Assembly: GCA_042408595.1 (NCBI GenBank)
Contig: JBHOQX010000109.1
Coordinates: 1-64,000, forward strand
Direction: 5' to 3'
Length of the DNA stretch: 64,000 nucleotides
Origin: JBHOQX01 sp042408595
GTDB lineage: Bacteria; Chloroflexota; Chloroflexia; Chloroflexales; Roseiflexaceae
Positions 24,088 through 32,677 of the stretch are shown one piece after another (the first letter of the stretch is position 1; each line of letters opens with the position of its first letter). Made by a program: the position numbers and the translations under genes. Below the pieces are notes generated by a model that made no database searches, was not told the origin of the DNA, and was given only the letters and a program-made list of their open reading frames with translations.

Positions 24088-25545
24088 ATGTCCCGTCTGC
24101 CGCGCGCTGAACTGATCCGCCAGCTTGAGGCCGCCCTGGGAGCCGGGGCCGTGCTGCACCGCCCGGAAGAGCTGATGCTCTACGAGTACGACGGCAGCGC
24201 GCTCGACCTGGCGACGCCCGATGTGGTCGTGGTGCCGGCGACGACCGACGAGGTAGCCGCGGCGGTGCGGATCGGCGCGGCGGCCGGCTGGCCGGTGGTG
24301 CCGCGGGGGGCGGGCACCGGCCTCTCCGGCGGGTCGGTCGCCGCCGCGGGCGGGCTGGTCGTCGCGCTGACGCGCTTCAGCCGCGTGCTGCGGATCGACC
24401 CGGAGAACCGCCTGGCCGTGGTCGGCGCGGGGGTGGTCAACACCGACCTGAGCGAACTGGCCGCGCCGTGGGGGCTGCACTTTGCGCCGGACCCGTCCAG
24501 CCAACGCGCGTCCACCATCGGAGGCAACGCCGCTGAGAACGCCGGCGGGCCGCACTGCCTCAAGTACGGCGTGACCACCAACCACATCCTGGCGGCCCGC
24601 GTCGTTCTGTCGGATGGCAGCATCGTCACCCTTGGCGGCGAGGCGCCGGATGCCCCCGGCTACGACCTGCTCGGCGTCTTCGTCGGCGGCGAGGGGACGC
24701 TGGGGATCGCGACCGAGCTCACCGTGCGGCTGACGCCGGACCCGGAAGCGATCCGCACCTTCCTGGCGATCTACGACGACCTGGATGCCGCCGCAGACAC
24801 CGTCTCGGCGATCATCGCTGCCGGCATCATCCCGGCCGCGCTGGAGATGCTGGAAGGGGTCGGCGTGCGGGCGGTGGAGGAGGCGGTGCACGCTGGCTAC
24901 CCGACCGATGCCCGCGCGGTGCTGCTGATCGAGATCGACGGCATGCGCGAGGAGTTGGAGGTCCAGGCGGCGCGGATCGAGGCGATCTGCCGGCGGCTCG
25001 GTGCGCGCGAGCTGCGGGCAGCCCGCGACGAGGAGCAGCGCAAGAAGCTCTGGGCCGGGCGCAAGGGCGCGCTGGCCGCCTGCGCTCGCATCCACCCGCA
25101 CTACCATATCCAGGACGGCGTGGTGCCGCGCTCGCGGTTGACCGAGGTGCTGCGCTTCACCGAGGAGGTGGCGGCGCGCTACCGCCTGGTGATTGCCAAC
25201 ATCTTCCACGCCGGCGACGGCAACCTGCACCCGCTGCTGCTGTTCGACCTGCGCGAGCCGGGCGTGCGCGAGCGGGCGATCGCGGCAGGTGAGGAGATTT
25301 TGCGGGCATGCGTCGCGGCGGGCGGGAGCATCAGCGGCGAGCACGGCATCGGGATCGAGAAGCGCGACTACATGCCATGGCTCTTCTCGCCGACCGACAT
25401 CGGCGCGATGCTCGAGCTGCGCGCCGCCTTCGACCCCTGTAACGCCATGAACCCTTGCAAGCAGCTCCCGACCGGCGCGTCCTGCGGCGACATCAAACAC
25501 GCGCGGGGTGCGGTGCGGGCGCTCGCCGCCGGGGCGTGGATCTAG
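24088..25545 (+). CDS. FAD-linked oxidase, GlcD/D-lactate dehydrogenase type
   Basis: A 485-aa flavoenzyme oxidising D-lactate, glycolate or a similar 2-hydroxy acid. The PCMH-type FAD domain carries VPRGAGTGLSGGS (about residue 72) and DPSSQRASTIGGNAAENAGG. The C-terminal oxidase domain has NIFHAGDGNLHPLLLF with metal- or substrate-binding histidines and SGEHGIGIEKRDYM. This matches GlcD (about 490 aa). GlcE and GlcF subunits are not adjacent, so it may act alone or with partners elsewhere. The start at 24088 is the first family-like Met; upstream in-frame sequence is repeat. Confidence 0.9.
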   Translation: MSRLPRAELIRQLEAALGAGAVLHRPEELMLYEYDGSALDLATPDVVVVPATTDEVAAAVRIGAAAGWPVVPRGAGTGLSGGSVAAAGGLVVALTRFSRVLRIDPENRLAVVGAGVVNTDLSELAAPWGLHFAPDPSSQRASTIGGNAAENAGGPHCLKYGVTTNHILAARVVLSDGSIVTLGGEAPDAPGYDLLGVFVGGEGTLGIATELTVRLTPDPEAIRTFLAIYDDLDAAADTVSAIIAAGIIPAALEMLEGVGVRAVEEAVHAGYPTDARAVLLIEIDGMREELEVQAARIEAICRRLGARELRAARDEEQRKKLWAGRKGALAACARIHPHYHIQDGVVPRSRLTEVLRFTEEVAARYRLVIANIFHAGDGNLHPLLLFDLREPGVRERAIAAGEEILRACVAAGGSISGEHGIGIEKRDYMPWLFSPTDIGAMLELRAAFDPCNAMNPCKQLPTGASCGDIKHARGAVRALAAGAWI

Positions 25546-25561
25546 TGCAGCGGCGCAGCGG

Positions 25562-25753
25562 GCCGCCGCCCTGACACACCAGTTGCTCGCCTGCAGACGC
25601 CAGCAGGTGTTCAACATCCAGATGATCAGCCTCAACTGGGTGGTGCATGATCTCGTCGCCAGGCTGCACCGGCTGATCGGCGAGCAGATCGAGCTGCGCA
25701 CCAGCCTCTCCCCCGATCTGGGCCTGGCGCGCGCCGTGCTCGATCGCTGGCGC
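25562..25753 (+). pseudogene. Fragment of a sensor histidine kinase
   Basis: About 64 codons read AAALTHQLLACRRQQVF...ISLNWVV then RLHRLIGEQIELRTSLSPDL. They match the stretch of hybrid/PAS histidine kinases between the phosphoacceptor helix end (LTxQLLAFSRxQ) and the ATP-binding N-box (LRRLIGExIELxxxLxPDL). The phosphorylatable His, the N-box and the rest of the ATPase domain are absent, and the frame loses similarity after about 25753. It lies downstream of the GlcD-like gene and before the convergent TrkA-type gene, so it is a relic of a deleted gene. Confidence 0.65.
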
Positions 25754-25790
25754 GCCGATGCGGCCAGCGCGCGGTGTCCGCCGCGGCAGT

Positions 25791-26453
25791 TCAGCGGAAG
25801 CGTGCCGCCAGCTCGGCCTCGCGCTCCAGCCGGGCCACAGCGAGCACCTGGTCGCCTGCCTGAATCACGGTGTCGCCGGATGGGATGAGCACCGCATCGC
25901 CGCGCAGCACCGCCACCAGCACGCACTCCGGCGGCAGGTCTAGAGCCTGCACCGCTCGCCCGACCGCGCTGGAGCCCGGTGCGACTGTCAGTTCCAGCAG
26001 GGTCACCCGGCCCTCGCGCAGGCGCATCAGGTTGACCGCCGCGCCCAGGCTGATGTCGGCCTCCAGGCCGCGCGCGATCTGCTGCGCCGCGTCCAGCGGT
26101 AGGTCTACGCCCATCCGGCTGCTGAAGAGCCAGGCGTTCTTGGGGTTGTTGATCCGCGCCGCGACCCGCCGGACGCGAAACTCGCGCTTGCTCAGCAACG
26201 AGATCACCAGGTTGTCCTCGTCGTCGCCGGTGACCGCTGCGACCGCATCGGCCTGCTCGACGCCGGCCGCGCGTAGCACCGCCGGATCGCAGCCGTCGCC
26301 CTCGACGACGCGCACGCCCGGCAGGGTCGCGGCGAGCATCCGGGCCGTCTCTTCGCGCAGTTCGACCAGCACGATCGCGTGGCGCCCCTGCCCGGCCAGG
26401 AACGAGGCCAGGTTGCGTCCGACTTTGCCGCCGCCGACGATCAGGATGTTCAT
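25791..26453 (-). CDS. TrkA-type K+ channel/transporter regulatory protein
   Basis: A 220-aa cytosolic RCK protein that gates a Trk/Ktr potassium system by binding NAD(H) or nucleotides. It has a TrkA-N Rossmann domain (MNILIVGGGKVGRNLA at the N-terminus, VVEGDGCDPAVL, VAAVTGDDEDNL) and a TrkA-C domain from about residue 140 (GRVTLLELTVAPGSSAVGRA, SGDTVIQAGDQVLAVA). One N+C unit is typical of KtrA. The membrane subunit is not in the window. The start ATG at 26453 begins the canonical first strand. Confidence 0.92.
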   Translation of the reverse strand: MNILIVGGGKVGRNLASFLAGQGRHAIVLVELREETARMLAATLPGVRVVEGDGCDPAVLRAAGVEQADAVAAVTGDDEDNLVISLLSKREFRVRRVAARINNPKNAWLFSSRMGVDLPLDAAQQIARGLEADISLGAAVNLMRLREGRVTLLELTVAPGSSAVGRAVQALDLPPECVLVAVLRGDAVLIPSGDTVIQAGDQVLAVARLEREAELAARFR

Positions 26454-27070
26454 GGCCGCCCAGCCGGCTATGTCATGCGCTGTTTAGATCGCGCATGGTA
26501 ATAGTAATACGATTTCTGCTCAGTGCCAAAGTTGAGGGCGCGACGAAGGTCATCCCAACGTTTCTGTAGCCTGTGGTCTTGCCTCTTCGCCCCAGCCAGG
26601 AACGTTAAGGGCCGACATGGAGCGATCCATACGCTGTCGTACCGCCGTTTGGCAGTACGCGGACGCCGCCATCAGGCGGTACGACGCAACGTGTACACTC
26701 CGCCCTCGCTCCGACCTCGGAAGCTCGACTCGCAATCGACGCCGTGTGCCCCCTGGTATAGTCCGGCTCGCGGACGCGAGCTCGCCGGCTATAATGATGC
26801 ACAGCCATGCCGATCGCCGGAGCCTGATCGTGTGGATATCGCCGTTCGCACCGCGAGAGATGGGAAGCGTCGCAGGCCCTCAGCGGGGCGATCTTTTGCG
26901 CAGGGCCGTCTGCGGAGCGGTTTCTCCCCGGCCAAACCGCCCCACTGCGTATCGTCAACGGGCGCCGGGCATCGCAGGTCGCATGCCACAGAGCAGATGC
27001 GACCTGCGATCCGCTATCGTCATCATCAAACCGGGCGCTATCGCGCTCAGCTCTGATATCGGGAGGCTGT
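26454..27070. other. 617-bp intergenic region with inverted repeats
   Basis: No gene is supported: open frames here are short or lack family likeness. An inverted repeat with arms tcgtaccgcc / ggcggtacga spans about 26637-26684. A perfect hairpin (separate entry) precedes the next gene. Composition is mixed and less GC-biased than coding DNA. Confidence 0.45.
26971..27010. promoter_or_regulatory. Perfect 14-bp inverted repeat upstream of the hydrolase gene
   Basis: atcgcaggtcgcat (26971-26984) and its exact complement (26997-27010) flank a 12-base loop, 60 bp before the hydrolase start. This fits an operator or RNA hairpin. Confidence 0.5.
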
Positions 27071-28165
27071 ATGCTCCGCCAACTGGGTCGGGCACTGTTG
27101 GTATGGCTCTGCGTGCTGGAGGCGCTGGCCGGCGTGCGCGGTTGGTGGGGCCTGTCCTGGCTTGGCCGGGGCCGGCAGCGCTGGCTGCTCGTCCCGTTGG
27201 CGCTTGCTGCGCTGCGCCCCGCCCGCCCGTGGGCGTGGGCGGCGAGCCTGGCCGCGACCGCGCCCGCCGCCATGCTGCTGCATGGCGCGGCGGCCAGCCT
27301 GCGCCATCCGGCGCTCGACCCGCTGCTGCGCCTGCGCCCGGGCCGCTACCCTGACCGGACGATCACCCGGTGCGATATCCCACTGGATGGCGGTGGGCTG
27401 CCGGCGCTGCACATCGTGCCAGTCGGCGGCGCGCAGGCGGCGGTCTGCAAGCTCCACGGCTCGGGCGACGACAAGACCGAGTTCGCCTGGCCGATGGTCG
27501 ACCGGCTGATCGCCCGCGGCATCGCCGTGCTGCTGGTCGACTTGGACGGCCATGGCGAAAGCCCGCGCCCGCAGCGCTACCCCGAGATCCTCCGAAACGC
27601 AAGCGCAGCGGTCGGCTGGCTGCGGGCGCGCTATCGGCGGGTCGGGCTAGTGGGGGTGAGCCTGGGCGGGTGCGTGGCGGCGCGCGCCGTGGCGGACGGG
27701 CTGGCGGTGGACGCGCTGGCAGTGCTGGAGGCCCCGCCGCGCCTGCACTTCACCCGCGGCGACATGGCCCGCGAGGCGCTGGCGCTCGCCAGCCCCGCCG
27801 TGCTCGAGCTGTGCCGCGAGGGGACGCCCGCCGCGCTGATCCGGGCCATGCGCTACGCGCCGATCCGGGCCGAGATCAGCACCTGGGACCTGATCGCCGC
27901 GCTCGATCTGCCGGCCAGCGTGCCGCGGATCACCGCGCCGCTGCTGGCGATCTACGGCGGCGGCGACGCGATCGTCAAGCCGGCGCAGGCCGCGGAGGTG
28001 CGGCGCTGCCTGCCGCCCGCCGCGCGATTCGCGCTCATCCCGCGCGCCAGCCACCTGACGCTCATCCTCACGCCCGCCGCGCTCGACCTGCTGGCGGGCT
28101 GGCTGGCGGAACAATTGCTCGCTGGTGCAGTGGGGCGGTCAACCGCTGTCCGCCTGCAGGCGTAG
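27071..28165 (+). CDS. Alpha/beta hydrolase with N-terminal membrane segments
   Basis: A 364-aa protein. The first 90 residues hold two or three hydrophobic stretches (LLVWLCVLEALAGV, WLLVPLALAALRP, AWAASLAATAPAAMLLHGA). The rest is an alpha/beta hydrolase: oxyanion region KLHGSGDDKTEF, VDLDGHGESP, nucleophile Ser in GVSLGG (about residue 196), acid Asp in YGGGDAIVKPA and His in IPRASHLTLI. It probably hydrolyses an ester or amide at the inner face of the membrane. The substrate is unknown. Confidence 0.85.
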   Translation: MLRQLGRALLVWLCVLEALAGVRGWWGLSWLGRGRQRWLLVPLALAALRPARPWAWAASLAATAPAAMLLHGAAASLRHPALDPLLRLRPGRYPDRTITRCDIPLDGGGLPALHIVPVGGAQAAVCKLHGSGDDKTEFAWPMVDRLIARGIAVLLVDLDGHGESPRPQRYPEILRNASAAVGWLRARYRRVGLVGVSLGGCVAARAVADGLAVDALAVLEAPPRLHFTRGDMAREALALASPAVLELCREGTPAALIRAMRYAPIRAEISTWDLIAALDLPASVPRITAPLLAIYGGGDAIVKPAQAAEVRRCLPPAARFALIPRASHLTLILTPAALDLLAGWLAEQLLAGAVGRSTAVRLQA

Positions 28166-28255
28166 GAGGGCAGGAGCATCCGCCCAGATAGGCCGCCAAT
28201 CGGCTCATATCTGCCTTTGTGGGCTATTCCCGCTGGGTAGCTGGTCAATGGACAG

Positions 28256-28855
28256 CTACTGCCGCAGCTCGCCCCGCTCGATGATCGCGTCGATCAGGCC
28301 ATAATCGATCGCCTGCTGCGGCGAGAGGAAGCGGTCGCGGCTGAAGTCCTGCTCGATCTCCTCCGGCGTGCGCCCGGTCGCCTTCGCTAGTATCTCACTG
28401 CCGAGGCGTTGGAGGCGCAGCAATTCCCTGACCATCCGCTCCAGGTCGGGCGCGTAACCTTCTGCGCCGCCCCCGGCCGGGTGGAAGTGGATGGTCGCAT
28501 GGGGCAGGCTGAACCGCTTACCCTTCGCGCCGGCGGCCAGCAGGATCGTCGCCATGCTGCCCGCCCGCCCAATGCAAACGGTGTTGACATCCGCCGAGAC
28601 CAGGTTCATCGTGTCGTAGATCGCCAAGCCGTCGCGCACACTGCCGCCGGGGCTGTTGATGTAGAGCCAGATGTCGCGCTCCGGGTCGTTGTGTTGCAGG
28701 AATAACAACTGTGCGATGATCGAGGCGCTCACCTCATCGTCGATCGGCGTGCCGAGCAGGATCACGCGCTCTTGCAGTAGCCGAGAGAAGAGATCCCATG
28801 CGCGTTCGCCACGCGGCGTGCGCTCGATAATGGTCGGGATGGGGATCGAGGCCAT
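28256..28855 (-). CDS. clpP: ATP-dependent Clp protease proteolytic subunit
   Basis: The serine peptidase barrel subunit that degrades proteins fed by ClpX/ClpA/ClpC (EC 3.4.21.92). The protein is 199 aa from the ATG at 28855 (MASIPIPTIIERTPRGERAW), with AAAGGAG upstream. The catalytic triad is S100 (GRAGSM), H125 (TIHFHPAGG) and D174 (FSRDRFLS), each exactly three above the E. coli numbers 97, 122 and 171. The AGSM context differs from the common AASM. No Clp ATPase is adjacent. Chloroflexota often have several clpP copies. Confidence 0.95.
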   Translation of the reverse strand: MASIPIPTIIERTPRGERAWDLFSRLLQERVILLGTPIDDEVSASIIAQLLFLQHNDPERDIWLYINSPGGSVRDGLAIYDTMNLVSADVNTVCIGRAGSMATILLAAGAKGKRFSLPHATIHFHPAGGGAEGYAPDLERMVRELLRLQRLGSEILAKATGRTPEEIEQDFSRDRFLSPQQAIDYGLIDAIIERGELRQ

Positions 28856-29218
28856 GGGCGGCTCCTTTGGGAGACTGCAGCGGCAGGAGTGCAGGGTGTT
28901 GATTCGTGTAGATTGCAGGTTGCGACCATGGTGGCGGCGTGGCGGTTGTTGCATGGCCGCCGCGTCCCCCTGGCATCGTCGGCAGTATAGCACACTCCGC
29001 GGCGCGCTGCAGTCTCAATAGTACCGCGGTACGTGCGGGCGCTAGCCCGGATGGACGCGCCACATCCGCCGCGATGGGCGGGTGGCGTGGGGTGTCGGGT
29101 GTGCTATACTCGCGGCAGGTCACGGGTAGCGCGCCGCGCCCATCGCAGCAGCAACGCACCACCACATCCCTGCGCCGTTCCAGCCGCCCGCGGCGCGCGC
29201 CCCGACGACCGGCCCCCC
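28856..29218. other. Spacer upstream of clpP and downstream of the molybdopterin-binding gene
   Basis: No gene seen. On the minus strand a TATACT -10-like box (about 28986-28991) lies 130 bp before clpP; no good -35 is visible. A perfect 12-bp palindrome gtaccgcggtac is at 29021-29032. A plus-strand tatact occurs near 29104. Confidence 0.4.
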
Positions 29219-30205
29219 TCAGTGCAACAGCCCACCGTGTCCCAATTCGATGATGTCCGCTCGCGTCACGTGCTGGCCGGCCAGCAGCCGCGGCAGCAGT
29301 AGATCGACAATGTTCACATCGCGCGAGCGGACGCACCCCGGCGCGCCGACCACCGGCACTGTGCCATCCGGTCCGTCCAGGTATGCCAGCAACAGCAGGT
29401 TCCCCGGCTCAACCGGCGCGCCATAGTGTTCGATGCGCCCGCCGGCGAGCCGGATTCCCGCCGGTGTCACGTCGTCGCGGTCCATGATCGAGGTTTCGCC
29501 GGCGACGATCAGCAGCGCCGCGCCGCCGGCGCGCAGCCCCGCCACCGCCTCCGCGACCGCCTGCTCCTCCGGCGGGACATAGCGCACCGCCACCACCTCT
29601 GCCCCCAGGTCGCGCACCCGCCCCGCGATCGCCGGGTAGACGCCGCGCCCCAGCCGATCGCGGGCGGCCACTCCGCCGACCAGCACCACCCCGACCGGGA
29701 GCGGGCGTAGCGGCGCGAGGCTGATCACCGGTCCTGCGGCCCGGGCGATCGCTTCGGCGGCGGCAAGATCGGCCTCCGGCACAGCGAACGGGATGATCTT
29801 GATCGTCGCGATCCGCGTGCGGGCGCGGGCGAGCGCGTGGCGCGGCAGCGTGGCGACTGTCAGCCCCTCGATGTTGTTGATCCGCCGCAGCGCATCGACC
29901 TGGACATCCACCACCCCATCGGCCTCGGCCAGCAGGTTGACGCGGCTGGCGGCTGGCGCCGCGGCGGTGACGCCCGGCCCGGCGACGGCGGCGGCCAGGC
30001 GGCGGGCGGCCTCGTCCTCATGGACATCGCCTGGCTCCAGCACGGCGACTCGTAGCGCCTCCACCCCGAGCGCCCGCAGCCGCGGCAGGTCGGCCTCGGC
30101 CAGGCGGTGGCCTTTGGCAAGCGCCTTGCGCCCGGCCTCGTCGAGCAGATTGTGCCGCAGGATATGGCCGACGGCGTCGGCGATGGGAAGGGTGGTCAGA
30201 TACAT
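29219..30205 (-). CDS. Molybdopterin-binding (MoaB/MoeA-like) protein
   Basis: A 328-aa protein from the ATG at 30205 (MYLTTLPIADAVGHILRHNL). The C-terminal half fits the MoCF_biosynth fold shared by MogA, MoaB, MoeA and CinA: LVGGVAARDRLGRGVYPAIA, LRAGGAALLIVAGETSIMDRDD (corresponding to the GGTS motif) and TVPVVGAPGCVRSRDVNIVD. It probably handles molybdopterin or Mo insertion. A MocA-like cytidylyltransferase starts just upstream and XdhC-type proteins follow upstream, so it belongs to a maturation cluster for a molybdenum hydroxylase. The exact step is uncertain. Confidence 0.8.
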   Translation of the reverse strand: MYLTTLPIADAVGHILRHNLLDEAGRKALAKGHRLAEADLPRLRALGVEALRVAVLEPGDVHEDEAARRLAAAVAGPGVTAAAPAASRVNLLAEADGVVDVQVDALRRINNIEGLTVATLPRHALARARTRIATIKIIPFAVPEADLAAAEAIARAAGPVISLAPLRPLPVGVVLVGGVAARDRLGRGVYPAIAGRVRDLGAEVVAVRYVPPEEQAVAEAVAGLRAGGAALLIVAGETSIMDRDDVTPAGIRLAGGRIEHYGAPVEPGNLLLLAYLDGPDGTVPVVGAPGCVRSRDVNIVDLLLPRLLAGQHVTRADIIELGHGGLLH

Positions 30206-30287
30206 GGCGAGCGACGAGCGACCAGTGGTGAACGGCAGGACCTCCACGGCGAAACGGAACGGACGACGCGCCTGCGCGCCACGGTCA

Positions 30288-30893
30288 TCATGCATCAGGC
30301 ATCATTCGTTGCAACCGCTCGTACTCCTCCGGCGTGTCGATATCCGCCAGCGGCCGGTCGTCGTCGAAGGGGACGAGCTGCAGCGACTCGGCGTGGGCGC
30401 TGAGCCAGGCGCGCGCTCCCTGGTCGCCAGTGAGCGCCAGGAGCGCCGGGAAGGCCGCCCGGTCGAACAGCACCGGGTTGCCGCGCCGCCCGCGGTAGAC
30501 CGGCGCGACCGCCAGCGCGCCGCCCTGCTCCCAGGCGGCGATCAGCGCCTCGCAGATCGCGGCGGTGACGAACGGCTGGTCGCCGAGCAGGACGAGCGCC
30601 GCGCGCGTCTCGGGACGAAGCGCGGCGATCCCCGCGCGCAGCGAGGTGCTCTGCCCGGCGGCGTACGCCGGGTTCGCCACGAGGCGCAGCGGCAGCCCAG
30701 CGAGCGCCGCCGCCATGTCGGTGCGCGCCGCCCCGACGACCACCAGCACCTCGGCGAGCCGCGCCGCCAGCGCCGCTTCCGCCACGGCGTGCACCAGCGG
30801 CCGCCCGCCCCAATCGAGCAACTGTTTGGGCCGGCCCATGCGCGAGGAGGCTCCGGCGGCAAGGATGATCCCGGCGACGGGTGCAGCAGGCAT
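30288..30893 (-). CDS. mocA: Molybdenum cofactor nucleotidyltransferase, MocA/MobA-like
   Basis: A 201-aa NTP transferase that attaches CMP (MocA, EC 2.7.7.76) or GMP (MobA) to molybdopterin. The nucleotide-binding signature AGIILAAGASSRMGRPKQLL is at the N-terminus, with LVLLGDQPFV (Mg-binding Asp) and RGRRGNPVLFDRAAFPALL, which is typical of MocA. It ends in LADIDTPEEYERL. Together with XdhC homologues this suggests the MCD form of the cofactor for xanthine- or CO-dehydrogenase-type enzymes. It is followed 82 bp later by the molybdopterin-binding gene on the same strand. Confidence 0.9.
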   Translation of the reverse strand: MPAAPVAGIILAAGASSRMGRPKQLLDWGGRPLVHAVAEAALAARLAEVLVVVGAARTDMAAALAGLPLRLVANPAYAAGQSTSLRAGIAALRPETRAALVLLGDQPFVTAAICEALIAAWEQGGALAVAPVYRGRRGNPVLFDRAAFPALLALTGDQGARAWLSAHAESLQLVPFDDDRPLADIDTPEEYERLQRMMPDA

Positions 30894-30989
30894 AGCAGCT
30901 AGCCACTAAAGGCACGAAAAGCGCGAGGGGGAAAACGCTGCAGAGATCGTGCGTGGCCTGCGCGTTCTTCGTGGCTTGCCATCTCATCC

Positions 30990-32567
30990 TCACCCCAACC
31001 CCACCACCTGCATCTCCCGCGGGTGCTCGACCTGAAAGCTGAAGGCGATCTCGGCCCGCCCGCCGGCCGGCAGTTCCAGCGTCCACGTCAGCACCTGGAG
31101 GTCGCTCTGCTCCGCCGGGCGCGGCGTGGCGTCCAGCAGCCGCACCTTGATCTCTTCGTGGCGGGAAACGGGCAACTGGTCGAGCACCGTCACCCGCGTC
31201 GGGATGGGCAGCAGGTTCGCCAGTTTGATCCGATAGCTGAACTGCGTTCGGCGGATGTTCGTTAGCAGCGTCTTGTCCACCTTGCGGCTCGTAAGCTCGC
31301 GCTCGACGCGCAGGTGGTCGTCCACGCCGAGTTGCAGCTCGAACTCCTCGCCCGGCGCGACCAGTTCCAGCCGTGTCGTCCCGGCGAACTCCGCCGCACG
31401 GAAGATCGACGCCTGGCCGGGGAGCAGCACGGCCGGCGAGTCGTTTGTGACGACCGCCCGCAGATACGCCTCTTCCGCCAGCTTGGGCGCGGTGATGTAA
31501 TCCAGCCGCGCCGGGAGATCGAGCGCGGTGATCGCCGCGCGGTGCGGCGAGCCGTCCGACGGGATGGCGACCGGGCGCGGCACACGGTAGGTGACCGACG
31601 CGCCGCTGGTCTCGATCGTGGCCTGCGCGACGTCGGCGGGCGGCGCGGCCTCGGGCGCCGCCCCGGCCAGCGCCTCATCCGCCAGATCGGCGGTCGCCAT
31701 GCGCGCCGCGGGCGCGGCCATGGCGAACATCGGCGCCGGGCGCGGCGGCGGCGGGCGGAAGACATCCAGGTACCACGGCTGAAGTTCGGGGATGGACTGG
31801 CTGACGGCCGGCCGGGCGGTCGAGAGCGCCAGTTCCGCCGCCGGCCAGTCCTCGCCGCTCTGCTGGCGCACCTGGGCGGCGTAGGTCAGCGCCACGCGCT
31901 CGCCGTCCAGCCGCAGGTCGTAGACCGGCTCCCACCACGCGCCGTAGACGACATAGGTCAGCTCCAGCTCCAGCTCGGCGGCTGCGGCGGCCTCGGCCGA
32001 GACGCGCACGGCGCGGCGCTCCTCCGGCACCGGTGGGCGCACCTGGCCGATGCGCCGTTGCAATGCCTCGATCTGGCGCTGCACCTCGCGGCGTTGGGCG
32101 GCGATCGCGCGGCGGCGCGCGGCGACCGCCGCCTCCTCGGTGGCGAGAAAGCCGGCCAGCGTCTGGATCGAGTCGATCGTCGCCCGGCCGTAGGCCAGCC
32201 CGCGCGCCAGGTCGGTTGCGCCGGCGTCGCGCAGGCGGGTGAGGAACTGGAGCCGCGACTCGGCGGCGGCGTCCTCGTCCGCCAGGGCGCGGTCCTGCTC
32301 CCGCAGCGTCTCGAGCTCGCCCTCCAACGCCCGCAGGTCCTCCTCCGGCGGCGCGACGACGAACTCGGTGGCGATATCCACGCCGGTGATCGTGACGCCC
32401 GCGCCGCGCCCGCCGACCCGCACCGACTCGGGTGCGAGGACGGCCGGCAGCCCGCCCACGGTGATGACCTGCGCGCCCGCATCGAGGCGCACACGCCCCC
32501 GTCGCGTCACCCGGGCACGGTCGGTGAAGACGGTCACTGTGGAGATCGGGGCTTCGAGAGTGGGCAT
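30990..32567 (-). CDS. DUF4139 (mucoidy inhibitor A-like) protein
   Basis: A 525-aa protein of the DUF4140/DUF4139 family. The N-terminal MPTLEAPISTVTVFTDRARV matches the DUF4140 opening. A long coiled-coil (about residues 75-180, ALEGELETLREQDRALADED...) follows. The C-terminal DUF4139 domain has VYGAWWEPVYDLRL, SGEDWPAAELALSTARP and later KVDKTLLTNIRRTQFSYRI. The family is named for MuiA, but its biochemical role is unknown. The ATG at 32567 is preferred; an in-frame extension to 32657 would translate the repeat upstream (LHVAFYTLHVALRT). It lies among molybdenum-cofactor genes, without an obvious link to them. Confidence 0.85.
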   Translation of the reverse strand: MPTLEAPISTVTVFTDRARVTRRGRVRLDAGAQVITVGGLPAVLAPESVRVGGRGAGVTITGVDIATEFVVAPPEEDLRALEGELETLREQDRALADEDAAAESRLQFLTRLRDAGATDLARGLAYGRATIDSIQTLAGFLATEEAAVAARRRAIAAQRREVQRQIEALQRRIGQVRPPVPEERRAVRVSAEAAAAAELELELTYVVYGAWWEPVYDLRLDGERVALTYAAQVRQQSGEDWPAAELALSTARPAVSQSIPELQPWYLDVFRPPPPRPAPMFAMAAPAARMATADLADEALAGAAPEAAPPADVAQATIETSGASVTYRVPRPVAIPSDGSPHRAAITALDLPARLDYITAPKLAEEAYLRAVVTNDSPAVLLPGQASIFRAAEFAGTTRLELVAPGEEFELQLGVDDHLRVERELTSRKVDKTLLTNIRRTQFSYRIKLANLLPIPTRVTVLDQLPVSRHEEIKVRLLDATPRPAEQSDLQVLTWTLELPAGGRAEIAFSFQVEHPREMQVVGLG

Positions 32568-32571
32568 ACGC

Positions 32572-32645
32572 GCGTGTGTGAAGTTCGGAGTGCGAAGTGC
32601 GACGTGCAACGTGTAAAATGCAACATGCAACGTGCAACGTTGTAG
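32572..32645. repeat. GCAACGT heptamer repeat
   Basis: gtgcaacgtgtaaaatgcaa then catgcaacgtgcaacgttg: near-regular 7-bp units directly upstream of the DUF4139 start (minus strand). A cousin occurs at 54.44 kb and 50.5 kb. Confidence 0.6.
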
Positions 32646-32677
32646 TACGGACAACAACGGAACTTAAAACTCAACTC

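Noticed and set aside
26454..27070. Gene or tRNA in the 617-bp spacer
   Set aside because: No cloverleaf, no T-loop consensus and no frame with family likeness; only inverted repeats were seen.
32567..32657. N-terminal extension of the DUF4139 protein
   Set aside because: It would translate the gcaacgt repeat (LHVAFYTLHVALRT); the family start is the ATG at 32567.
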